Assembly: GCA_905235525.1 (NCBI GenBank)
Contig: CAJOLW010000007.1
Span: forward strand, 1-44,344
Direction of reading: 5' to 3'
DNA length: 44,344 bases
Origin: an uncultured Bacteroidaceae bacterium
GTDB taxonomy: Bacteria > Bacteroidota > Bacteroidia > Bacteroidales > Bacteroidaceae
Made by a program: the position numbers and the translations under genes. Under the pieces are notes generated by a model, which did no database searches, was not told where the DNA came from, and saw only the letters and a program-made list of their open reading frames with translations. This document shows, piece by piece, positions 8,516 to 16,165 of this stretch (within the stretch, counting starts at the first letter, position 1; every line of letters starts with the position of its first letter).

Positions 8516-10571
8516 AATCTTCTCCCATCTCCGGATAAGAGATACGGGTATGATAAATGGTCTTCAACTTATCTTTTAACACGACTTTAGCCGTGGCAAT
8601 ATCCTTGAAAGTGATGGCACATTCGCTGAAGAAACCTTCAGAAACTTGACCATCAATGATTTTGTCCACCAATTGATTGATGCTTTCCTCCGTATATTCA
8701 GGCAAGGAACGAGAAGCCGCCTCAACTGCATCACACATCATCAAAATGGCTTCCTCCTTGGTGCTTGGATTGGGACCTGGATAGGTGAATGCGGTTTCAT
8801 CGATTTCTTCATCAGGATGTTCATTTTTGTAAGTGATATAGAAATACTTCGCTTTCCCAAGTCCATGGTGAGTGGTGATGAAGCGCTTGATGGAATCAGG
8901 AATGTGATTCTTGTCTGCCAACGCAACACCGTTTTTCACATGAGAAATGATAACCTCTGCACTCTTCATCGGAGTAAGGTATTTATGAGGAGAACTACCA
9001 CTTTGATTTTCCGTAAAAAACACAGGACGTTCCATCTTGCCTATGTCATGATAAAGTGCGCCCGTACGTACCAACTGCGCCTTACCACCGATTTTATTTG
9101 CCACCTCTGCACTCAGATTTGCCACTTGCATAGAATGCTGGAATGTACCAGGAGCCACTTCTGTCATACGCTGCAAAAGAGGATTATGCACATTACTAAG
9201 TTCCACCAACGTCACATCACTGGTAAAACCAAACACCTTTTCCAACATCCATAAGAGTGGATAGGTGAAGAGCAACAAGACACAATTGACGGTGAAGCAT
9301 ACATACATCCACGTATCCATTTTGACATCGTTTTCATGATGCAAAGAATATCCCGTATAGAAAATCACATACACCAAAAAGATGATAAATGCAGTGCGGA
9401 CAATCTGTGAACGCTGTGACAACTCACGCAAAGTCTGTATGGCAACCATTCCTGCCACCAACTGCAAGATGATGAACTCATAATTGTTGGTCAACATCAT
9501 TGAGATGATGAGCACCATGCCACTATGAAACATAAAGGCAGTACGGGAATCCATGAACACACGTATCACAATCGGCACCAGACAGCACGGAAGCATGAAA
9601 ACATTCAATATCTTATGTGACACCATCAACGAGGCAATCACACAAAAGAATACGGGCAAGGCAAAAAGCAGGGTCACGTTCCTCACGTTTTCAAAATAAT
9701 CGGCACGGAACAATGACAGATAGGTAATCAACGAAACGAATATCACCAGCACAAAAATGGATTGTCCTATAGATTTATAGGGAATCCTCGTATCCACTGC
9801 ATTCCTCTTCTCATAATCCTTTTCATAAGAACACAGCACGTCATACACATCTTCCGTAACGGTTTCGCCACGGTCAACAATCTTTTGGCCCGCCTGAACA
9901 AAACCATTATAATTGGATATGTTCTGCAAATTCTCTTCAAGTTCTGTTTCAGACTTCATCTTGTCATACGTCAAGTTCTGTTGAATCAGTTCATTGATAT
10001 TGTACTGCTGCAACACCCAACTGGAATACTTGGCGGTATCTTCAGTGATGATATAGTCATAAGCCGAACGCAAAGAGAACACACGAGCCAAAGGTACTGA
10101 TACCGCTTCGTTGTTCTTCACAATGCGGATGCTCTTGTGGTGTTCCTCATCTTTCAAACGAGCATAATCCTCACCCGAAAGAACTCCCCGCTTATAAATA
10201 GTGTCTAACAGAACTGCAATGTGATGTATGTACATGGCCGAATTCTGCCCTTTCCATTCATTGGCTGCATCATTGTATAGACGCTTCATCATCGTGTCCC
10301 TCACCACCTTGTCATAATTATAGTAAGGTTGGAAGTTCCGCATCGTCGTCTCTTGCTCCTGATGAATCAGCGAGTCGTTCTTCAGAATCGGGAACTTGGT
10401 GTTGGCTATCAGCAACCCATAGTTCCAAGGTCTGTCCAACTCATACTTATAGCCAAATTCATCACCTCGTGGCATAAAATAAACCACCAACACCGTGGAT
10501 ACAACCACAAGAACCGTCTTCATCAAGAAACGGGTCAAACGGGTACGTTTTTGTTGCTTGCTGGGTTTCAT
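8493..10571 (-). CDS. 7TM-HD (PgpH/YqfF-like) membrane phosphodiesterase
   Basis: A 692-residue membrane protein of the 7TM receptor with intracellular HD hydrolase family. It has an N-terminal membrane segment (LMKTVLVVVSTVLVVYF) and an extracytoplasmic domain (about residues 40-275). A block of about seven membrane helices follows (about 280-455), then a cytoplasmic HD domain with HSMQVANLSAEVANKIGG (His near 479), ALYHDIGKM (the HD pair near 509-510) and ITTHHGLG. PgpH, the best-studied relative, degrades c-di-AMP; whether this copy does so is inferred from family only. It is 51 bases after thrC and overlaps the next gene by 23 bases, so it heads or joins the O-acetylation module, which suggests nucleotide signalling linked to envelope modification. 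Confidence 0.85.
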   Translation of the reverse strand: MKPSKQQKRTRLTRFLMKTVLVVVSTVLVVYFMPRGDEFGYKYELDRPWNYGLLIANTKFPILKNDSLIHQEQETTMRNFQPYYNYDKVVRDTMMKRLYNDAANEWKGQNSAMYIHHIAVLLDTIYKRGVLSGEDYARLKDEEHHKSIRIVKNNEAVSVPLARVFSLRSAYDYIITEDTAKYSSWVLQQYNINELIQQNLTYDKMKSETELEENLQNISNYNGFVQAGQKIVDRGETVTEDVYDVLCSYEKDYEKRNAVDTRIPYKSIGQSIFVLVIFVSLITYLSLFRADYFENVRNVTLLFALPVFFCVIASLMVSHKILNVFMLPCCLVPIVIRVFMDSRTAFMFHSGMVLIISMMLTNNYEFIILQLVAGMVAIQTLRELSQRSQIVRTAFIIFLVYVIFYTGYSLHHENDVKMDTWMYVCFTVNCVLLLFTYPLLWMLEKVFGFTSDVTLVELSNVHNPLLQRMTEVAPGTFQHSMQVANLSAEVANKIGGKAQLVRTGALYHDIGKMERPVFFTENQSGSSPHKYLTPMKSAEVIISHVKNGVALADKNHIPDSIKRFITTHHGLGKAKYFYITYKNEHPDEEIDETAFTYPGPNPSTKEEAILMMCDAVEAASRSLPEYTEESINQLVDKIIDGQVSEGFFSECAITFKDIATAKVVLKDKLKTIYHTRISYPEMGEDYENREEK

Positions 10572-10622
10572 CTTTTTTTGAGTTTTATGAACAAATGCTA
10601 TAAATACGATCTCACAATGGCA

Positions 10623-11924
10623 TTACTCCGCCATCAAGAACTGCTTGAAGTCGGCAAAGTCCTTCGTCATGGGCACACTCTGCTTCGTACCCTTCATGAA
10701 GGCTTGCAGTTTGGCAGGTATCTCAATGTCTGCCCCCAGAATGCGGTCAACTGTATCCTTGAACTTGGCAGGATGAGCGGTCTCCAGGAACACACCCACT
10801 TCCCCTGCCTTCAGTCCTTCTTTCAAGGCACGATAGCCACAAGCACCGTGAGGGTCACACACATAGCCTGTTTCAGCCTTCACCTCCTTGATGGTCTCGG
10901 CAATCTGCTCATTCGTGTAGGTCGCACCGCTAATGTCGGCACAGATGGCTTCGTGGCTCTTGCCGTAGAGGTCATACACACGGGCAAAGTTGCTGGGGTC
11001 GCCCACATCCATGGCGTTGGCAATGGTCTGAACGGATGGCTTTGGCTCATACTTGCCTGTCTGCAAATACTTGAAGAAGATGTCGTTGGCATTGTTGGCA
11101 GCGATGAAACGCTTGATGGGCAGACCCATCTTCTTGCCAAAGAGTGCCGAACAGATGTTGCCGAAGTTGCCCGAAGGCACACACACCACCAGTTGGTCTG
11201 CCAAGCCCTTCTTCTTCATCTGGGCGTAGGCATAGAAGTAGTAGAAAGCCTGTGGGAGGAAACGTGCCACGTTGATAGAGTTGGCGGAAGTCAACTGCAT
11301 GTGAGCATTGAGGTCGGCATCCATAAAGGCACTCTTCACCAATGCCTGACAGTCGTCAAACACACCATCCACCTCCACAGCCGTGATGTTCTGTCCCAAT
11401 GTGGTGAACTGGCATTCCTGAATAGGACTTACCTTTCCTTTCGGATAGAGCACATACACATGAATGCCATCCACACCCAAGAATCCGTTTGCCACCGCAC
11501 TACCTGTATCACCAGAGGTAGCCACCAGTACATTCACCTGCCCTGCCCCTTCTTTCTTCAAGAAGTATTGCAAGAGACGAGCCATGAACCTTGCACCCAC
11601 ATCCTTGAATGCCAACGTAGGCCCGTGGAAGAGTTCGAGCGAGTAAATCGTGTCCGTCACTTTCACACAAGGAGTGTCGAATGCCAGCGTGTCATACACG
11701 ATACGCTTCAAGTCCTCGGCAGGCACATCTTCGCCGAAGAAGGCATCTGCCACCGTATAGGCTATCTCCTGGAAAGAAAGGTTCTCTATGTTGTCAAAAA
11801 ATTCCTGTGACAGCGGCTTGATACGCTCTGGCATGTAGAGGCCCTTGTCCTCTGCCAACCCCTTCACCACCGCCTTCTCCAGCGTGGCTACAGGAGCCTG
11901 TCCGTTTGTACTGTAAAATTTCAT
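10623..11924 (-). CDS. thrC: Threonine synthase
   Basis: A PLP enzyme of 433 residues that converts O-phosphohomoserine to threonine. Features visible are the N-terminal MKFYSTNGQAP with LEKAVVKGLAEDKGLYMPE, typical of the long bacterial type, and GPTLAFKDVGARFMARLL with the PLP lysine Lys107. Phosphate-binding and substrate segments follow (VATSGDTGSAVANGF; VVCVPSGNFGN). The length and order are normal. It is third in the thr gene order, after thrA and the apgM-like gene, from which it is separated by 99 bases holding a triple 23 bp repeat. That leader contains GTACCC/GGGTAC hairpins and could affect expression of thrC. Confidence 0.95.
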   Translation of the reverse strand: MKFYSTNGQAPVATLEKAVVKGLAEDKGLYMPERIKPLSQEFFDNIENLSFQEIAYTVADAFFGEDVPAEDLKRIVYDTLAFDTPCVKVTDTIYSLELFHGPTLAFKDVGARFMARLLQYFLKKEGAGQVNVLVATSGDTGSAVANGFLGVDGIHVYVLYPKGKVSPIQECQFTTLGQNITAVEVDGVFDDCQALVKSAFMDADLNAHMQLTSANSINVARFLPQAFYYFYAYAQMKKKGLADQLVVCVPSGNFGNICSALFGKKMGLPIKRFIAANNANDIFFKYLQTGKYEPKPSVQTIANAMDVGDPSNFARVYDLYGKSHEAICADISGATYTNEQIAETIKEVKAETGYVCDPHGACGYRALKEGLKAGEVGVFLETAHPAKFKDTVDRILGADIEIPAKLQAFMKGTKQSVPMTKDFADFKQFLMAE

Positions 11925-11953
11925 ATCTTCTCTTTTTTGAATATCTGCAAATT

Positions 11954-12016
11954 CGTACCCCTCGACTACGATGCGTCGTACCCCTCGGGTACGGCACGGT
12001 GTACCCCTCGGGTACG
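11954..12016. repeat. Three 23 bp-period repeats with hairpin units between apgM-like gene and thrC
   Basis: Three units start at 11954, 11977 and 12000, exactly 23 bases apart. Each begins with a form of CGTACCCCTCGGGTACG. Units 2 and 3 are perfect inverted repeats (GTACCC, 3-base loop, GGGTAC); unit 1 is degenerate (CTCGACTACG). They lie in the 99-base gap between the stop of the apgM-like gene and the start of thrC. On the mRNA they would form consecutive short hairpins just upstream of the thrC start. They may be a REP-like repeat, an mRNA-processing or stabilising element, or a site for a protein. Confidence 0.8.
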
Positions 12017-12023
12017 CCTTTTA

Positions 12024-13286
12024 TTAAACAACTTCCATAAAGGCGCGGATGAACCCGTCTTTTTCCAACTGTCCATAACTACCGTCCTTGCAAGCCACCT
12101 CGTCAAATGTCTGCACCCCGTCTGCCTCTATGCCTGGAGCATAAATGAGGAAAGGAATCGGTTCGTTGGTGTGGGTACGATGTGCCACAGGTGTGGGATG
12201 GTCGGGCAGCACAGCAATGGCAACAGGTTCCATGTCCGCTGTCGCGGTGCCTGGTTTTCCCCAGTCCTTCACAGCCTCGTAGATGGGTTTGATGGCACGG
12301 CTGTCCAGATACTCGATGGTTTTCAGTTTCAGTTCCAAGTCGCCGTCATGTCCAGCCTCATCGGATGCCTCGATGTGCAGATACACGAAATCATCTGTCT
12401 TCAGCGCCTCAATGGCAGCCTGCGCCTTGCCCTCATAGTTAGTGTCGTAAAGTCCAGTTGCTCCCTCCACATTGATGACCTTCAATCCTGCCAAAGAGCC
12501 AATGCCCCTAATGAGATCCACCGCCGTGATGACCGCCCCTTTCTTGATTTGCGGGAAAGTCTTGGTGAGCGGCACCATGTGGGGACGATAACCTCCAGCC
12601 CATGGCCAGATGCTGTTTGCCTGACGTTCGCCGCGCTTTGCCTTCTCCACATTATAAGGATGACGCGCCAGCAACTCCTGCGAACGGAGAATCAAATCGT
12701 TGAGCAGGTCTGCGGTTTCCTGAGCCGTCAGTTCGTTGTCTTTCGGAGCATCAGCCTGAGCAGTCACAAGCAGTGGTCGCCAAGGCTCATCGGGATGGTC
12801 GTGCGGTGGCTGACACACCACATGCTTATTTCCCCCTTTGATGACCAGCAAATGACGATACTGCACACCGCAATAGAACTTCACCCTGTCAGTAGCAAGA
12901 TGCTCGTTGAGGTAGTCAATCAGCACCGCAGCATCTTCCGTTTGCAGGTTGCCACCGTTGTGCGTGACGATATTCCCGTCTTTCAGTGTAATGATGTTGC
13001 AGCGAATCGCCATGTCATCGGGAGCCAACTCCACACCGATACTGGCAGCCTCCAAAGGTCCACGTCCCTCATACACCTCATTCTGGTCATAACCAAGGAT
13101 GCTGCTGTTCGCCACCTCACTGCCAGGATGAAAGCCATCCTGCACCGTCTTCAGCATACCGCAACGCCCCATCTTCGCCAGCACGTCCATATAAGGCGTC
13201 TTCGCATATTGAAGAAGCGTTTTTCCGCCCAGTTTCTCGACAGGCCAATCGGCCATGCCATCACCAAGAATAACTATATGTTTCAT
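12024..13286 (-). CDS. Phosphoglycerate mutase-like (ApgM/COG3635-type) protein, likely homoserine kinase stand-in
   Basis: A 420-residue protein of the alkaline-phosphatase superfamily, similar to archaeal-type cofactor-independent phosphoglycerate mutase. The start MKHIVILGDGMADWP has the metal-binding Asp. SEVANSSILGYD carries the likely phospho-accepting Ser, and LHIEASDEAGHDGD is the second metal site. It overlaps the homoserine dehydrogenase stop by one base (TAATG) and is followed by thrC. No GHMP-type homoserine kinase (thrB) is present between thrA and thrC. In several Bacteroidetes this family sits in the same position and has been proposed to supply homoserine kinase activity. I infer the same here; glycolytic phosphoglycerate mutase is the alternative. 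Confidence 0.8.
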   Translation of the reverse strand: MKHIVILGDGMADWPVEKLGGKTLLQYAKTPYMDVLAKMGRCGMLKTVQDGFHPGSEVANSSILGYDQNEVYEGRGPLEAASIGVELAPDDMAIRCNIITLKDGNIVTHNGGNLQTEDAAVLIDYLNEHLATDRVKFYCGVQYRHLLVIKGGNKHVVCQPPHDHPDEPWRPLLVTAQADAPKDNELTAQETADLLNDLILRSQELLARHPYNVEKAKRGERQANSIWPWAGGYRPHMVPLTKTFPQIKKGAVITAVDLIRGIGSLAGLKVINVEGATGLYDTNYEGKAQAAIEALKTDDFVYLHIEASDEAGHDGDLELKLKTIEYLDSRAIKPIYEAVKDWGKPGTATADMEPVAIAVLPDHPTPVAHRTHTNEPIPFLIYAPGIEADGVQTFDEVACKDGSYGQLEKDGFIRAFMEVV

Positions 13287-14431
13287 TAGATGTTTGCAAT
13301 TGACATGATATCAGCAAATACTCCTGCAGCCGTCACCGACGCACCTGCACCGTAGCCCTGGATGAGCATCGGGTACTGGTTGTAGCGTTCAGTAGTGATG
13401 AGGATGATGTTGTTGGAGCCCTCGAGGTCGTAGAACGGATGGTGCTCACCCACACGCTGGAGGGAAACGGAGCCTTTGCCATTCTCTAACTTTGCCACAA
13501 ACTTCCAGTGCTGATGGGCTGCTTCCACCTCCTGACGTTCTTTCTCAAACTCGGCATCGAGCGATGGCAGGTTCTTCCAGAAGTCATCCAGAGAGCCTTC
13601 GAAGAACGACTGGGGAATGAAGAGTTTCTTCTCCACATCCTCCTGATTCATCTTGTAGCCTGCCTCACGGGAAAGGATGACGAGTTTCCTCACCACGTCC
13701 TTACCGCTCAGGTCAATGCGTGGGTCGGGTTCGCTATACCCCTCCTCCTTCGCCAGACGCACGGTCTCGCTGAAAGGCACATCGGCAGAAATCTTGTTGA
13801 AGATGAAGTTCAACGTGCCACTCAACACGGCCTCCAACTTCAGAATCTTGTCACCGGAATTGATGAGGTCATTGATGGTGTTGATGATAGGCAGACCTGC
13901 ACCCACATTCGTCTCGAAGAGGTACTTCACCCCACGCTTGCGGGCAGTTTCCTTCAGTCGGCGATAGTTCTCGTAGTCGCTCGATGCAGCCACCTTGTTG
14001 GCAGCCACCACCGAGATGTTGTTGCTGAGCAAATCCTCATACAGTCCTGCCACCTCGGCACTAGCCGTACAATCGACAAACACGCTGTTGAAGATGTTCA
14101 TGCCAATCACCTCCTCTTTCAGTCGCTGGATGTTGCTGGCTGGAGCCTGCTTCAGCACCTCACGCAACCGCTGGATGGAAAACTCGCCGCATGGAGTCTT
14201 CCCCTCTTGGGGGGACAGGAGGGGGGCTTCGAGGTCTATCCCGTTCCTGTCAAACATCGCATTATGACCACTGGCAATGCCCACCACGTTGATTTGCAAA
14301 TTACGCTCCTTCATCAACTTCTGACGCTGACTGGCAATCTGCTCCAACAGACTTCCGCCCACCGTGCCGACACCACACAGGAACACATTCAGCACCTGAT
14401 ACTCAGACAGGAAGAATGAGTCGTGAATCAC
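13286..14431 (-). CDS. thrA: Homoserine dehydrogenase, separated C-terminal half of ThrA
   Basis: A 381-codon frame with a complete homoserine dehydrogenase. The NAD-binding loop is VFLCGVGTVGGSLLEQ, the catalytic domain has GAGLPIINTINDL, SGTLNFIFNK and EGYSEPDPRIDLSG, and the protein ends with a region normal for the fused enzyme. In related bacteria this domain is the second half of a bifunctional aspartokinase-homoserine dehydrogenase. Here it opens at a GTG (14431), 29 bases inside the end of the aspartokinase frame. The residues after it, IHDSFFLSEYQV, are the linker expected within the fused protein, so the split comes from a short indel near 14430-14440. Residues about 69-82 (APLLSPQEGKTPCG) come from an inserted G/C-rich palindromic element. 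It may still be made by translational coupling. Confidence 0.85.
   Translation of the reverse strand: MIHDSFFLSEYQVLNVFLCGVGTVGGSLLEQIASQRQKLMKERNLQINVVGIASGHNAMFDRNGIDLEAPLLSPQEGKTPCGEFSIQRLREVLKQAPASNIQRLKEEVIGMNIFNSVFVDCTASAEVAGLYEDLLSNNISVVAANKVAASSDYENYRRLKETARKRGVKYLFETNVGAGLPIINTINDLINSGDKILKLEAVLSGTLNFIFNKISADVPFSETVRLAKEEGYSEPDPRIDLSGKDVVRKLVILSREAGYKMNQEDVEKKLFIPQSFFEGSLDDFWKNLPSLDAEFEKERQEVEAAHQHWKFVAKLENGKGSVSLQRVGEHHPFYDLEGSNNIILITTERYNQYPMLIQGYGAGASVTAAGVFADIMSIANI
14193..14230. repeat. G/C-rich palindromic insert within the homoserine dehydrogenase frame
   Basis: The minus strand here reads GCCCCCCTCCTG, then TCCCCCCAAGAGGGGAAGAC, encoding APLLSPQEGKT. The core is an imperfect inverted repeat (CCCC ... 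GGGG). Almost the same core occurs in the preA-like gene at 22751-22765 in the same reading frame and orientation (SPQGGKT). The two host proteins are unrelated, so the shared peptide comes from a shared DNA element and not from protein homology. The insert sits in a variable loop after the NAD-binding domain start. Confidence 0.75.
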
Positions 14432-15788
14432 GTTTCCTCAGCGATTTCCGTTCCACGACAAACGAGATGTTCGTCTCGCTGGCACCTTGCGCACAAGCAA
14501 TCACGCTGATACCATTCCGTCCCAACGTTCCAAACAACTTGCCCGCAATGCCTGGCGTATGCTTCATGTTCTCACCTACAATCGCCACCGTCGCCAAATC
14601 ACGCTCCAACTTCATCTTGTACATGGCACCCATCTCTATCTCTTTGGCAAACTCCTTGTTCAGCACCTCACACGCACGATCAGCGTCATCGTCCGTCACA
14701 CCAATTGACGTACTGTTCTCCGACGATGCCTGACTCACCATGAACACGCTGATGCCATTTTCCGCCAACGTGGTGAAGATGCGACGGTTCACACCAATCA
14801 CACCCACCATCGAGAGACCACTCACCGTGATGAGACTCGTGTTATTGATAGAGGAGATGCCCTTAATGGCACGTCCGTTATCTTCATCTTCTTCCTGACT
14901 CGTGATGATAGTGCCCTTATCCTCGGGATGGAACGTGTTCTTAATCAGAATCGGGATATTCTTGATGCACACAGGATAAATCGTGGGCGGATACACCACT
15001 TTCGCACCAAAGTTGCACAACTCTGTTGCCTCCACATACGAAAGCCGTTCGATAGGATATGCCGTATTGATGACACGTGGGTCTGCCGTCATGAAGCCCG
15101 ACACATCCGTCCAGATTTCCAACACCTTCGCATCCAGTGCAGCCGCCAGGATGGCAGCCGTATAGTCAGAGCCTCCACGTCCGAGGTTGGTCACTTCACC
15201 CGTCACACTATCCGTCGAGATGAAGCCACCCGCCACACAAACCTTGTGGGTTGCAGTACCGTTCTTGAAATCCCTAAACAAATCCAGAATCAGCGGATTG
15301 CTCACCGAGTTGCTGAACAGATTTCTGCCCTGCTTATGCTTGGTCTTGATAAATTCCAACGAGTTATACCACTTGGCACCCTCAATCAGTGCAGCCACGA
15401 TGTTACTGCTGATGCGCTCGCCATACGAAACAATCACATTGCTCGTTTTCTCGCTCAGGTCACCAATCAGATACACACCCTGATAGATGCTCTTCAACTG
15501 CCCCAGCAGGTCATCTACGGTAACCAACAGCGTCTCTTTCTTCTTTGTGTCTGTGATGATTGCGTCAATCATCTGATGGTGACGCTCCACCATCTCATTG
15601 TATGATGTCAGGTATGTCTCATCACCTGCCACAGCCAATTTCGACGTGTTAATCAACTTGTCGGTAATACCGCCCAGTGCTGACACCACCACTACGACAG
15701 GTTCACCCTGTCCCTCCACAATCTTCTTCAAATTGAGAATACTCTCCACGGAACCTACGGATGTTCCGCCAAACTTTAATACTTTCAC
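14403..15788 (-). CDS. thrA: Aspartokinase, separated N-terminal half of ThrA
   Basis: A 461-residue aspartokinase with KFGGTSVGS at residues 5-13, SYGERISS, and the Asp-binding segment GRGGSDYTAA. It is followed by paired ACT regulatory domains (VSGLSMVGVIGVNRRIF; VAIVGENMKHTPGIAGKLF). The frame ends with KSLRKRDSRLILPV, in which the last ~9 residues are out of the family pattern. From memory, relatives continue KSLRK-SLN-VIHDSFFLSEY into homoserine dehydrogenase, and the VIHDSFFLSEY part is present in the adjacent frame. The DNA is therefore short by a number of bases equal to 2 modulo 3; an 8-base loss would restore the remembered sequence. Both catalytic halves look intact. A Bacteroidetes-type promoter lies at 15916-15947. 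Confidence 0.88.
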   Translation of the reverse strand: MKVLKFGGTSVGSVESILNLKKIVEGQGEPVVVVVSALGGITDKLINTSKLAVAGDETYLTSYNEMVERHHQMIDAIITDTKKKETLLVTVDDLLGQLKSIYQGVYLIGDLSEKTSNVIVSYGERISSNIVAALIEGAKWYNSLEFIKTKHKQGRNLFSNSVSNPLILDLFRDFKNGTATHKVCVAGGFISTDSVTGEVTNLGRGGSDYTAAILAAALDAKVLEIWTDVSGFMTADPRVINTAYPIERLSYVEATELCNFGAKVVYPPTIYPVCIKNIPILIKNTFHPEDKGTIITSQEEDEDNGRAIKGISSINNTSLITVSGLSMVGVIGVNRRIFTTLAENGISVFMVSQASSENSTSIGVTDDDADRACEVLNKEFAKEIEMGAMYKMKLERDLATVAIVGENMKHTPGIAGKLFGTLGRNGISVIACAQGASETNISFVVERKSLRKRDSRLILPV

Positions 15789-15915
15789 GATGAAAAATAC
15801 AAGTTAAAATTGTTAATAAAACGAAGCATGCAGGCTGTTGGCACGTAGGCAGACATACAACATCTGCGTGACATGTTACGCACCATGCCATCGCGCACAC
15901 TTCAAAAATCAGGGA

Positions 15916-15947
15916 CAAAGTTACGACTTTTTCATCTTGTAGCCAAA
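15916..15947 (-). promoter_or_regulatory. Promoter of the thr operon
   Basis: On the minus strand a -33 TTTG (15944-15947) and a -7 TAACTTTG (15916-15923) are separated by exactly 20 bases, the Bacteroidetes sigma-ABfr pattern. Transcription would start near 15908, leaving a leader of about 120 bases before the thrA ATG at 15788. The -33 box directly adjoins the U-run of the operon A terminator on the same strand. Confidence 0.75.
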
Positions 15948-16084
15948 GAAAAAGCCCTAAAGTCATTTGACTTCAAGGCTTTTCGCTTGTTCTGACTTGA
16001 TTTGTGCTTTTCCGAGCACATCAAAGCCACATCATGTCGGGTTCATTCGTTATTGCAGTTTGGTCGTATACTTCAATGTGACGT
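15945..16084 (-). repeat. Conserved 3' block, copy A (tail codons, 3' UTR, terminator)
   Basis: About 140 bases that match 23077-23214 along their length with one ~3-base gap. In minus-strand order the block holds the last codons of a small frame (VTLKYTTKLQ, stop at 16050-16052), a shared 3' UTR including GAACCCGACATGATGTGG, and a hairpin terminator. The flanks outside the block do not match. It closes the transcription unit of the C10 protease. Confidence 0.85.
15949..15985 (-). terminator. Rho-independent terminator of operon A
   Basis: On the minus strand AAGCC ... AAGTCA, a 2-base loop, TGACTT ... GGGC is followed by TTTTTCTTT. The copy at 23080-23122 has AAATC/GATTT in the same stem where this has AAGTC/GACTT, a compensatory G-C to A-T change, which supports selection on the hairpin. 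Confidence 0.75.
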
Positions 16085-16165
16085 CGCCTTCGGCTTGACT
16101 GTCCGCTATCACAAACATCGTTGCCGCTGATAAGAAGACGACGATGAGAAAAACAACTTTTTCAT
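16050..16165 (-). pseudogene. Mini-gene: signal peptide plus VTLKYTTKL tail, apparent 1-base frameshift
   Basis: An ATG at 16165 overlaps the TGA stop of the C10 protease (ATGA). It begins MKKLFF, then the frame breaks. In the next frame the sequence continues as a textbook signal-peptide core, LIVVFLSAATMFVIA, then DSQAEGDVTLKYTTKLQ and a stop at 16050. Adding one T to the five-T run (16149-16153) joins them into a 38-residue peptide. Its tail matches the C-terminus of the protease itself (GEVTLKYTTKLTQQ) and of a micro-ORF at 23182. It may be a tiny secreted peptide or a scar left when the middle of a larger gene was deleted. Coding status is uncertain. Confidence 0.55.

Noticed and set aside
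10329-11810. 493-codon plus-strand frame opposite thrC
   Set aside because: Antisense to a clear threonine synthase; His/Leu-rich translation with no family features.
15703-15966. Short frame in the thr leader (MAWCVTCHADVV...) as a threonine attenuator peptide
   Set aside because: It has only a few scattered Thr codons and no Thr/Ile run. It is open into thrA in another frame by chance, and I see no terminator/antiterminator pair in the leader.
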